A stretch of 20,559 bases of DNA from Alphaproteobacteria bacterium UBA7314. GTDB taxonomy: Bacteria; Pseudomonadota; Alphaproteobacteria; MPNO01; UBA830. The translations under genes were made by a program, and so were the position numbers. Below are positions 7,794 through 14,036 of the stretch, in pieces. Within the stretch, counting starts at the first letter, position 1; every line of letters begins with the position of its first letter. Under the pieces are notes generated by a model. It was not told the origin of the DNA. It saw nothing but the letters and a program-made list of their open reading frames with translations, and made no database searches. The stretch spans positions 1 to 20,559 of the forward strand of contig DKQG01000040.1 in assembly GCA_002471575.1 (NCBI GenBank). The letters are read 5' to 3'.

Positions 7794-8144
7794 ATGGTTG
7801 GTACATCGAAACTGGAACAGCGCCGCCGCGCCCGCGTGCGCCGGCAGATCCGCAAAAGTGCCAACGGACGGCCACGCCTGTCGGTCTTCCGGTCCAATAA
7901 GTACATCTATGCCCAAGTGATCGACGACCTCAGCGGCAAGACCGTTGCCGCTGCGTCGAGTAGGGAAGAGTCCGTCGCCGCCGGAGCGAACCAGGAAGCC
8001 GCCGCAGAGGTCGGCAAGCTGGTCGCCAAGCGCGCAAATGAACAGGGGATCAAGGCAGTCGTGTTCGACCGCGGCCCTTATCTTTACCATGGCCGCGTCA
8101 AGGCGCTTGCCGAAGCAGCCCGCGAAGGCGGGCTGGCATTCTAG
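7794..8144 (+). CDS. rplR: 50S ribosomal protein L18
   Basis: L18 binds 5S rRNA in the central protuberance together with L5. The 116-residue protein has a basic N-terminus (QRRRARVRRQIRK), the LSVFRSNKYIYAQVIDD motif, and the usual C-terminal FDRGPYLYHGRVKALAEAAREGGLAF. The start lies 2 bases after rplF, and the AAGGTAAGAAGAAG at the end of rplF is the likely binding site. rpsE follows after 11 bp. Confidence 0.97.
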   Translation: MVGTSKLEQRRRARVRRQIRKSANGRPRLSVFRSNKYIYAQVIDDLSGKTVAAASSREESVAAGANQEAAAEVGKLVAKRANEQGIKAVVFDRGPYLYHGRVKALAEAAREGGLAF

Positions 8145-8155
8145 GAGAACGACGT

Positions 8156-8704
8156 ATGGCACGTAATCCAAGACGGGACCGCGACAATCGCGAAGACAGC
8201 GATATTGTCGACAAGCTTGTCAGCATTAACCGCGTCGCGAAGGTCGTCAAAGGCGGTCGGCGCTTCGGTTTTGCGGCGCTCGTCGTCGTGGGTGATGAAA
8301 AGGGTCGGGTCGGTTTCGGTTCTGGCAAGGCCCGCGAAGTGCCGGAAGCGATCCGCAAAGGCACCGAAAAGGCGAAGCGTAACATGATCCGAGTGCCGTT
8401 GCGCGAAGGCCGGACCCTTCATCATGACGTACGCGGCCGCTACGGCGCCGGCAAGGTCGTGCTCCGCGCGGCGCCTCCCGGTACCGGCATTATCGCCGGC
8501 GGTCCGATGCGTGCCATTTTCGAAACCCTGGGCGTTCAGGACGTGGTTGCGAAATCGCTAGGTACCCAGAACCCGCACAATATGATCAAGGCGACGTTCG
8601 AAGCTTTGAAGAACCTGCAGTCACCCCGCATGGTGGCAACCCGGCGCGGGCGCAAGGTCGGCGATATCGTCGGGCGACGCGACGAGGAGCGGGCGGAGGC
8701 GTAA
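8156..8704 (+). CDS. rpsE: 30S ribosomal protein S5
   Basis: S5 lies at the mRNA entry and contributes to decoding accuracy. The 182-residue protein has the double-stranded-RNA-binding-like S5 N-terminal domain starting at VDKLVSINRVAKVVKGG, with the RFGFAALVVVGDEKGRVGFG loop. The C-terminal domain contains PGTGIIAGGPMRAIFE. A short charged tail (RRDEERAEA) ends the protein. AGGAGAACG precedes ATG 8156, and rpmD starts 3 bases after the stop. Confidence 0.98.
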   Translation: MARNPRRDRDNREDSDIVDKLVSINRVAKVVKGGRRFGFAALVVVGDEKGRVGFGSGKAREVPEAIRKGTEKAKRNMIRVPLREGRTLHHDVRGRYGAGKVVLRAAPPGTGIIAGGPMRAIFETLGVQDVVAKSLGTQNPHNMIKATFEALKNLQSPRMVATRRGRKVGDIVGRRDEERAEA

Positions 8705-8707
8705 ATC

Positions 8708-8896
8708 ATGGTTGATTCTAAGAAAATAATCCGGGTGACCCAGATCGGCAGCCCGATCGGACGGCCCAAAGACCAGCGCGCGACGCTTGTCGGGCTTGGT
8801 CTGAACAAGATGAACCGGACGAGCGAACTGGAAGACACGCCGGCAGTGCGCGGCATGGTTAACAAAGTAAAGCACCTCGTTCGGGTGGAAGATTAA
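8708..8896 (+). CDS. rpmD: 50S ribosomal protein L30
   Basis: L30 is a small peripheral 50S protein. The 62-residue protein shows IRVTQIGSPIGRPKDQRATL followed by GLGLNKMNRTSELEDTPAVRGM, which matches the conserved GLRL/GLGL-N-K-x-N helix region of the family. It sits between rpsE and rplO, the normal position. The 42-bp gap that follows contains a small hairpin (8906-8921). Confidence 0.96.
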   Translation: MVDSKKIIRVTQIGSPIGRPKDQRATLVGLGLNKMNRTSELEDTPAVRGMVNKVKHLVRVED

Positions 8897-8905
8897 GAGG
8901 GAGCA

Positions 8906-8921
8906 GGCGCTGAATTGCGCC
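8906..8921 (+). repeat. Small GC-rich hairpin in the rpmD-rplO gap
   Basis: GGCGC (8906-8910) and GCGCC (8917-8921) form a perfect 5-bp stem around a 6-base loop, TGAATT. It lies between the rpmD stop and the rplO ribosome-binding site (ACGGGAG). There is no T-run after it, so it is not a terminator. It may pause ribosomes or polymerase, or shield mRNA ends, but a stem this short can also arise by chance. Confidence 0.4.
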
Positions 8922-8938
8922 ACTCACGGGAGCTGACG

Positions 8939-9496
8939 ATGAAACTGAACGAAATCTCCGATAATCAGGGTGCCCGGCACCGGCGCAAGCGCGTTGGCCG
9001 GGGCATCGGTTCGGGTACCGGAAAGACGGCTGCGCGCGGTCACAAAGGTCAGAAATCGCGTAGTGGCGTTTCTTTGTTGGGTTTCGAAGGCGGCCAAATG
9101 CCGCTTTATAGGCGTCTTCCTAAGGGCGGCTTCACGAACGTCTCTCGTAAGAACTATCGCGTAGTCAATGTCGGTCGGCTGCAGCAGGCAGTGGATGCCG
9201 GCAAGCTGGATGCCGGGAAGACCGTCACCGAAGATGCTTTGGTCGAAGCGGGCATTATCAAATCCAAGAAAGATGGCGTCCGGATCCTTGCAAAGGGCGA
9301 TATTAATACCAAGCTCGAAATAGAAGTCAGTGGCGCCTCTAAGGCCGCAGTCGAAGCAATCAAGAACGCCGGTGGCAAACTCACTGCGACGTCGGAGGCA
9401 AAGGAAAAGACAGCCGTTCTCAAGAAGAAAAAAGCAGCCCCGACCGAAGAGCCGGCGGCTGATACGGAAGACGATGTGGGGACAGATAAGGAATAG
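8939..9496 (+). CDS. rplO: 50S ribosomal protein L15 with charged C-terminal tail
   Basis: L15 is a late-assembly 50S protein. The start is ATG 8939 after ACGGGAG, giving MKLNEISDNQGARHRRKRVG, the usual opening. An upstream TTG in the same frame lies in the hairpin loop region and is unlikely. Gly-rich basic motifs (GRGIGSGTGKTAARGHKGQKS) and GFEGGQMPLYRRLPKGGF are diagnostic. The L15 core ends near residue 151. Residues 152-185 are an added Lys-then-Asp/Glu tail. secY follows after 3 bases. Confidence 0.97.
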   Translation: MKLNEISDNQGARHRRKRVGRGIGSGTGKTAARGHKGQKSRSGVSLLGFEGGQMPLYRRLPKGGFTNVSRKNYRVVNVGRLQQAVDAGKLDAGKTVTEDALVEAGIIKSKKDGVRILAKGDINTKLEIEVSGASKAAVEAIKNAGGKLTATSEAKEKTAVLKKKKAAPTEEPAADTEDDVGTDKE

Positions 9497-9499
9497 TTG

Positions 9500-10843
9500 A
9501 TGGCGTCTGCCGCCGAACAACTTGCCTCGCAGATCAATTTTTCAAATTTTGCGAAGGCTACCGAGCTCAAGAAACGCATCTGGTTCACGCTGGGTGCGTT
9601 GATTGTCTATAGGCTTGGCACCTGGATACCTCTCCCTGGCATCGACCCGTCCATCCTGCAGGATATCTTCCAACAGCAGGCGGGCGGTATTCTCGACATG
9701 TTCAATATGTTGTCCGGCGGCGCATTCGCTCGGATGACGATCTTTGCGCTGAATATCATGCCGTACATCTCGGCATCAATCATCATGCAGCTTCTTCAGG
9801 CCATTCATCCGCATTTCGAAGCGCTGAAAAAAGAGGGCGAGGTTGGCCGCAAGAAGCTGAACCAGTACACCCGTTATGGCACCGTGGCTCTCGCCGCGCT
9901 GCAGGCCTATGGTATCGCGGTTGGTCTTGAAGGAATGACTGGATCGCAAGGTGCTGCCGTCGGCGAACCAGGAGCGTTTTTCCGGGCGACAACAGTTATT
10001 ACCCTGGTCGGCGGCACCATGTTCCTCATGTGGTTGGGCGAACAGATTACCGCTCGCGGTGTCGGCAACGGGATATCACTGATCATCTTCGCCGGGATCG
10101 TTGCCGAAATGCCGGCAGCCCTGGTCGGAACGATGGAACTTGGACGCACCGGTGCGCTGTCGGCGCTGTTTATCATCTTCCTACTGATCATGGCGGTCGG
10201 GGTGATTACCTTCATCGTGTACGTCGAACGCGCCCAGCGCCGGGTCATCGTCCAGTACCCGAAACGACAGCAGGGTAACAAAATGGTCGGCGGTGATAAT
10301 TCGCATATACCGCTGAAGGTCAACACGGCGGGCGTTATCCCGCCGATCTTCGCCAGTTCGCTGCTGCTACTGCCGATTACGGTGGCTAATTTTTCCGCCA
10401 ATGCGGGGCCCGGCTGGCTGGGTGATGTCACGGCTTATCTCGGCCGTGGGCAGCCGGCTTATTTGCTACTTTACGCCGGAATGATCATCTTTTTTGCGTT
10501 TTTCTATACGTCGGTTGTGTTTAACCCCACCGAAACTGCGGACAACCTCAAGAAATATGGTGGTTTCGTGCCCGGAATTCGGCCCGGCAGGAACACGGCT
10601 GAATACCTAGATTTCATTCTAACGAGACTGACCGTCGTTGGAGCCATCTATCTCACGGCCATCAGTATCATGCCGGAGTTATTGATCTCTCAGTACGGCG
10701 TGCCTTTCTATTTCGGTGGGACGAGTCTGCTCATTGTCGTGACGGTGACTATGGATACTGTTTCGCAGGTGCAATCGCATTTGATCGCGCACCAGTACGA
10801 AGGACTGGTGAAAAAATCCCGCCTGAAAGGGCGTCGCGGATGA
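9500..10843 (+). CDS. secY: Protein translocase subunit SecY
   Basis: SecY is the channel-forming inner-membrane component of the SecYEG translocon. The 447-residue protein has about ten hydrophobic segments, beginning near residue 30. It shows the plug-region PLPGIDPSILQ, the LNIMPYISASIIMQLL helix, and the conserved cytosolic ERAQRRVIVQYPKR loop. A TTG lies directly before ATG 9500, but the ATG with AAGGA at 9488-9492 is preferred. The TGA stop overlaps the adk ATG by 4 bases, the common secY-adk coupling. Confidence 0.98.
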   Translation: MASAAEQLASQINFSNFAKATELKKRIWFTLGALIVYRLGTWIPLPGIDPSILQDIFQQQAGGILDMFNMLSGGAFARMTIFALNIMPYISASIIMQLLQAIHPHFEALKKEGEVGRKKLNQYTRYGTVALAALQAYGIAVGLEGMTGSQGAAVGEPGAFFRATTVITLVGGTMFLMWLGEQITARGVGNGISLIIFAGIVAEMPAALVGTMELGRTGALSALFIIFLLIMAVGVITFIVYVERAQRRVIVQYPKRQQGNKMVGGDNSHIPLKVNTAGVIPPIFASSLLLLPITVANFSANAGPGWLGDVTAYLGRGQPAYLLLYAGMIIFFAFFYTSVVFNPTETADNLKKYGGFVPGIRPGRNTAEYLDFILTRLTVVGAIYLTAISIMPELLISQYGVPFYFGGTSLLIVVTVTMDTVSQVQSHLIAHQYEGLVKKSRLKGRRG

Positions 10844-11490
10844 ACCTTATTCTTATGGGTCCGCCGGGTGCCGGTAAAGGTACACAAGCGAAACGTCTCG
10901 AGGACGGTCGAGGCCTTATACAGCTCTCGACTGGGGATATGCTGCGCGCAACCGTTGAATCGGGTAGCGAGGTCGGTCAGCAGGCTAAGGCGATCATGGA
11001 ACGCGGCGAGCTGGTTTCGGACGAAATCATGATCGCCATGATCCGCGATCGTATCCAGCAGCCGGACTGTGAAAACGGGTTCATCTTGGATGGTTTTCCC
11101 CGCACCATCGCTCAGGCGGAAGCGCTTGATGAGATGCTTACGAAGATGGACGTGCGCCTCGACCACGTGATCGAGATGAAGGTCGACGACGGAATCCTGG
11201 TCGACCGCATTTCCGGCCGGTTCAGTTGTACAAGCTGCGGCACCGGTTACCACGATAGGTTCCAGAAGCTGCAGAAGGAAGGCGTTTGCGACAATTGTGG
11301 CGGCACGGAGTTTACGCGCCGGAAAGACGATAACGCCGAGACCGTAAGCTCTCGTCTGGAAGCCTATCACGCGCAAACGGCCCCGTTGCTGCCGTATTAC
11401 AAGGAACATGGAGCCTTGAAATCCGTCGATGGCATGGCCGATATCGATGAAGTTACGCGGCAGATCGAAGCCGTTCTGGGGGCTGTCTGA
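10840..11490 (+). CDS. adk: Adenylate kinase with zinc-type LID
   Basis: Adk interconverts ATP, AMP and ADP in the cytosol. The 216-residue protein is the long-LID form. It shows the P-loop GPPGAGKGT at residues 7-15, the AMP-site LSTGDMLR, and DGFPRT at 84-89. The LID holds four cysteines, CxxC at 130/133 and CxxC at 150/153, which in this family bind structural zinc. The start overlaps the secY stop (ATGA). The alpha-operon promoter lies just past its TGA. Confidence 0.97.
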   Translation: MNLILMGPPGAGKGTQAKRLEDGRGLIQLSTGDMLRATVESGSEVGQQAKAIMERGELVSDEIMIAMIRDRIQQPDCENGFILDGFPRTIAQAEALDEMLTKMDVRLDHVIEMKVDDGILVDRISGRFSCTSCGTGYHDRFQKLQKEGVCDNCGGTEFTRRKDDNAETVSSRLEAYHAQTAPLLPYYKEHGALKSVDGMADIDEVTRQIEAVLGAV

Positions 11491-11493
11491 TGG

Positions 11494-11521
11494 TTGACTT
11501 GAAGCAAACAGCCCCTATACT
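11494..11521 (+). promoter_or_regulatory. Sigma-70-type promoter for rpsM-rpsK-rpoA-rplQ
   Basis: TTGACT (11494-11499) and TATACT (11516-11521) each match five of six bases of the sigma-70 consensus and are separated by 16 bp. The following CCCGGCGCC is a GC-rich discriminator, typical of promoters under stringent control. Predicted transcription start is near 11528. The promoter begins 4 bases after the adk stop, so it would drive the alpha operon independently of the upstream cluster. Confidence 0.75.
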
Positions 11522-11527
11522 CCCGGC

Positions 11528-11544
11528 GCCCTCGCGAGACGGGC
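11528..11544 (+). promoter_or_regulatory. Stem-loop at the predicted 5' end of the rpsM transcript
   Basis: GCCC (11528-11531) pairs with GGGC (11541-11544), and TC with GA, with a single bulged C at 11540. This encloses a GCGA loop (11534-11537), a stable GNRA tetraloop. It coincides with the predicted transcription start. The T6 run at 11556-11561 is 11 bases further on, too far for a classical terminator. The hairpin may protect the 5' end or act as a leader regulatory site; that is inference. Confidence 0.45.
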
Positions 11545-11599
11545 TGATCGGGAACTTTTTTCACTTTTTCAATGACTTGAACGCTAAGGAGACGGCGTC

Positions 11600-11962
11600 G
11601 TGGCACGCATTTCGGGTGTAAACCTGCCCAACAAACCGGTGGCGATCGCGCTCACCTACATCTTCGGTATAGGCCGTACGTCCGCGATGAAAATCTGCGA
11701 GGCGGCAAACGTCGCCGGCGAGATCCGGGCGAACGACCTCGGCGATGACGAATTGTCCCGGATACGCGACGTAATAGACCGCGACTACATGATCGAAGGC
11801 GATCTCCGGCGCGAAACCGCGATGAATATCAAGCGCCTAATGGACCTTGGTTGTTACCGCGGCCTGCGCCATCGCCGCGGTCTTCCGGTGCGCGGTCAAC
11901 GGACGCATACCAACGCGCGCACGCGGAAGGGCAAGGCCCGCCCGATCGCCGGTAAGAAATAG
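11600..11962 (+). CDS. rpsM: 30S ribosomal protein S13
   Basis: S13 is a 30S head protein that bridges to the 50S subunit and contacts the P-site tRNA. It starts with GTG at 11600, 8 bases after a strong AAGGAG (11586-11591), giving MARISGVNLPNKPVAIAL. The 120-residue protein has a helix-two-turn-helix region (YIFGIGRTSAMKIC) and the invariant LMDLGCYRGLRHRRGLPVRG, then THTNARTRKGKARPIAGKK. First gene of the alpha operon; rpsK follows after 20 bp. Confidence 0.98.
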   Translation: MARISGVNLPNKPVAIALTYIFGIGRTSAMKICEAANVAGEIRANDLGDDELSRIRDVIDRDYMIEGDLRRETAMNIKRLMDLGCYRGLRHRRGLPVRGQRTHTNARTRKGKARPIAGKK

Positions 11963-11982
11963 GCGGATGACAGGAAAAAAAT

Positions 11983-12375
11983 ATGGCTAGACAAGCAACA
12001 GCGCGGCCGCGCCGCCGCGAACGCAAAAATATCACCTCCGGTGTAGCCCACGTGAACGCAACGTTCAACAATACGATGGTCAACATAACGGATGCCCAAG
12101 GCAATTCGATTGCCTGGTCGTCGGCCGGTTCGCAGGGCTTCAAAGGGTCCCGTAAGTCCACGCCGTACGCAGCGCAGATGGCTGCGGAGGACGCGGGCCG
12201 CAAGGCTCAGGATCACGGCGTGAAGACGCTTGAAGTTGAGGTAAAAGGCCCGGGGTCCGGGCGAGAGTCCGCGTTACGCGCTTTACAAGCTGTCGGCTTT
12301 ACGATTACGGCGATCCGAGATGTGTCGCCGATTCCACATAACGGCTGTCGCCCCAGAAAACGGCGCCGCGTTTAA
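11983..12375 (+). CDS. rpsK: 30S ribosomal protein S11
   Basis: S11 lies on the 30S platform near the mRNA exit. The 130-residue protein has the conserved GVAHVNATFNNTMVNITDAQGN and SSAGSQGFKGSRKSTPYAAQ blocks, and the universal C-terminal end PIPHNGCRPRKRRRV. CAGGAAA precedes ATG 11983. Unlike E. coli, the next gene is rpoA rather than rpsD, which is the normal arrangement in alphaproteobacteria. Confidence 0.98.
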   Translation: MARQATARPRRRERKNITSGVAHVNATFNNTMVNITDAQGNSIAWSSAGSQGFKGSRKSTPYAAQMAAEDAGRKAQDHGVKTLEVEVKGPGSGRESALRALQAVGFTITAIRDVSPIPHNGCRPRKRRRV

Positions 12376-12427
12376 CGCAGAATACTCGTCGGGCCCGCAG
12401 GGACGGCACAAGACGAAGAACCCCAGT

Positions 12428-12442
12428 GCGGCATCTGGCCGC
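12428..12442 (+). repeat. Hairpin abutting the rpoA ribosome-binding site
   Basis: GCGGC (12428-12432) and GCCGC (12438-12442) form a perfect 5-bp stem around ATCTG. It ends 3 bases before the AAGGA (12446-12450) of rpoA, within the 82-bp rpsK-rpoA gap. No T-run follows. It could tune translation of rpoA, but a chance stem in GC-rich DNA cannot be excluded. Confidence 0.4.
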
Positions 12443-12457
12443 TGTAAGGATAATGGT

Positions 12458-13480
12458 ATGACGGTTATTCATAAGAATTGGCAGGAACTGATCAAACCCA
12501 CCAAGCTCGATATCGAACCCGGGGAAGAGGCTTCGCGCTCTGCGTCGATTGCCGCGGAGCCGTTGGAACGTGGCTTTGCGACGACACTAGGCAATTCTTT
12601 GCGGCGCATTCTGCTGTCGTCGCTTCAGGGTGCAGCCGTGACCGCGGTTCAGATCGACGGCGTCCTGCATGAGTTCTCGTCGATTCCGGGTGTCCGCGAG
12701 GACGTGACCGACGTTGTCCTGAATATCAAGTCACTGGCGCTGCGCATGCATGGCGAAGGGCCCAAAAGGATCACGCTGACCGCATCAGGGCCCGGCGAAA
12801 TCACCGCGGGTATGATCGAAGCGACCCATGATATCGAAATTATTGATCCGGATATCGTTATCTGCACACTGGACGACGGCGCCAAGATTTCGATGGAAAT
12901 GACGGTCGATACCGGAAAGGGCTATGTGCCGGCCGCGGAAAACCGGGCAGAGGACGCGCCAATCGGCCTCGTTCCCGTCGACGCAGTGTTCAGCCCGGTG
13001 CGGCGGGTAGCCTATCGGGTCGAAAATGCCCGCGTCGGGCAGCGGACGGACTATGACAAGCTGGTCATGGATGTCGAAACCGACGGCACGATCTCGCCGG
13101 AGGACGCGGTAGCCCTTGCCGCCCGCATCCTTCAGGATCAATTACAGATGTTCATCAACTTCGAAGAGCCTCGGGCTATCCAGGAAACGGTCGAGGCGGC
13201 AGAACCCGCTTTCAACCGCAATCTCCTTCGCAAGGTCGACGAGTTGGAACTGTCCGTCCGGTCGGCCAACTGTCTGAAGAACGACAACATTATCTATATC
13301 GGTGACCTTGTTCAGAAAACTGAACAGGAAATGCTGCGGACCCCGAATTTCGGCCGCAAATCGCTGAACGAGATCAAGGAGGTCCTGTCGACGATGGGCC
13401 TGTATCTCGGCATGGAAATCACGGAATGGCCGCCTGAGAATATCGAGGACATGGCCAAGCGTCTGGAAGAGCCGTACTAA
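12458..13480 (+). CDS. rpoA: RNA polymerase subunit alpha
   Basis: Alpha dimerises to nucleate RNA polymerase assembly and contacts promoters and activators through its C-terminal domain. The frame is open from 12320, but ATG 12458, 7 bases after AAGGA, gives a 340-residue protein beginning MTVIHKNWQELIKP, as in alphaproteobacteria. The N-terminal dimerisation domain has RGFATTLGNSLRRILLSSL. A linker follows, and the C-terminal domain (about residues 255-325) carries VRSANCLKNDNIIYIGDLV and NFGRKSLNEIKEVL, the helix-hairpin-helix region. Confidence 0.98.
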   Translation: MTVIHKNWQELIKPTKLDIEPGEEASRSASIAAEPLERGFATTLGNSLRRILLSSLQGAAVTAVQIDGVLHEFSSIPGVREDVTDVVLNIKSLALRMHGEGPKRITLTASGPGEITAGMIEATHDIEIIDPDIVICTLDDGAKISMEMTVDTGKGYVPAAENRAEDAPIGLVPVDAVFSPVRRVAYRVENARVGQRTDYDKLVMDVETDGTISPEDAVALAARILQDQLQMFINFEEPRAIQETVEAAEPAFNRNLLRKVDELELSVRSANCLKNDNIIYIGDLVQKTEQEMLRTPNFGRKSLNEIKEVLSTMGLYLGMEITEWPPENIEDMAKRLEEPY

Positions 13481-13510
13481 GACGGTAGACAGGAAGAAGA
13501 GGACAGGATA

Positions 13511-13942
13511 ATGCGCCATCGTATGAGTGGCCGGAAGCTCAACCGAACGAGCTCACACCGCAAGGCGTTGTTTGGCAACATGGCCGCAGCGCTTATCAAG
13601 CACGAGCAGATCACGACAACGCTGCCCAAGGCAAAAGAAATGCGCTCGGTCGTCGATCGGCTGATCACGCTCGGCAAGCGCGGCGACCTGCATGCCCGAC
13701 GGATCGCGGTCGCGCGCTTGCACGGGGATAAAAAGCTCGCCGATAAGCTGTTTACGACGCTGGCGGACCGTTATCGGGACCGTCCCGGCGGGTATACGCG
13801 GGTGATTAAAGCTGGCTTCCGCTACGGCGATTCCGCACCGATGGCGGTGATCGAGCTGGTCGATCGCGATCCTGACGCCAAGGGTCGAGACTCCGGGCCT
13901 GTTCAGGTCACCGAAGACTTAGAGCAGGAAGCTGTAGCGTAA
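13511..13942 (+). CDS. rplQ: 50S ribosomal protein L17
   Basis: L17 lies near the tunnel exit on the 50S subunit. The 143-residue protein starts MRHRMSGRKLNRTSSHRKAL, the usual opening, with TTLPKAKEMRSVVDRLITLGKRGDLHARR following and the RPGGYTRVIKAGFRYGD motif. Its last ~20 residues are an acidic low-complexity tail. AGGATA precedes ATG 13511. It is the last gene of the alpha operon and is followed by an intrinsic terminator. Confidence 0.98.
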   Translation: MRHRMSGRKLNRTSSHRKALFGNMAAALIKHEQITTTLPKAKEMRSVVDRLITLGKRGDLHARRIAVARLHGDKKLADKLFTTLADRYRDRPGGYTRVIKAGFRYGDSAPMAVIELVDRDPDAKGRDSGPVQVTEDLEQEAVA

Positions 13943-13967
13943 GGTTTTCGGCCAAACGGAACGACGA

Positions 13968-13996
13968 AAAAGGGCGGTTCTCTGGATCGCCCTTTT
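13968..13996 (+). terminator. Intrinsic terminator of the alpha operon
   Basis: AAAAGGGCG (13968-13976) pairs perfectly with CGCCCTTTT (13988-13996) around an 11-base loop, and the 3' arm runs into TTTTGCTTT. This is a textbook rho-independent terminator 26 bases after the rplQ stop. The A-run/T-run symmetry could let it work on both strands, but no minus-strand gene points at it. Confidence 0.92.
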
Positions 13997-14036
13997 GCTT
14001 TGGGTACCTGATGCCCTGAAATGCTAAGATAGATCT

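Noticed and set aside
11528..11561. Intrinsic terminator after adk
   Set aside because: The hairpin is 11 bases away from the T-run and overlaps the predicted start of the rpsM transcript, so a leader structure is the better reading.
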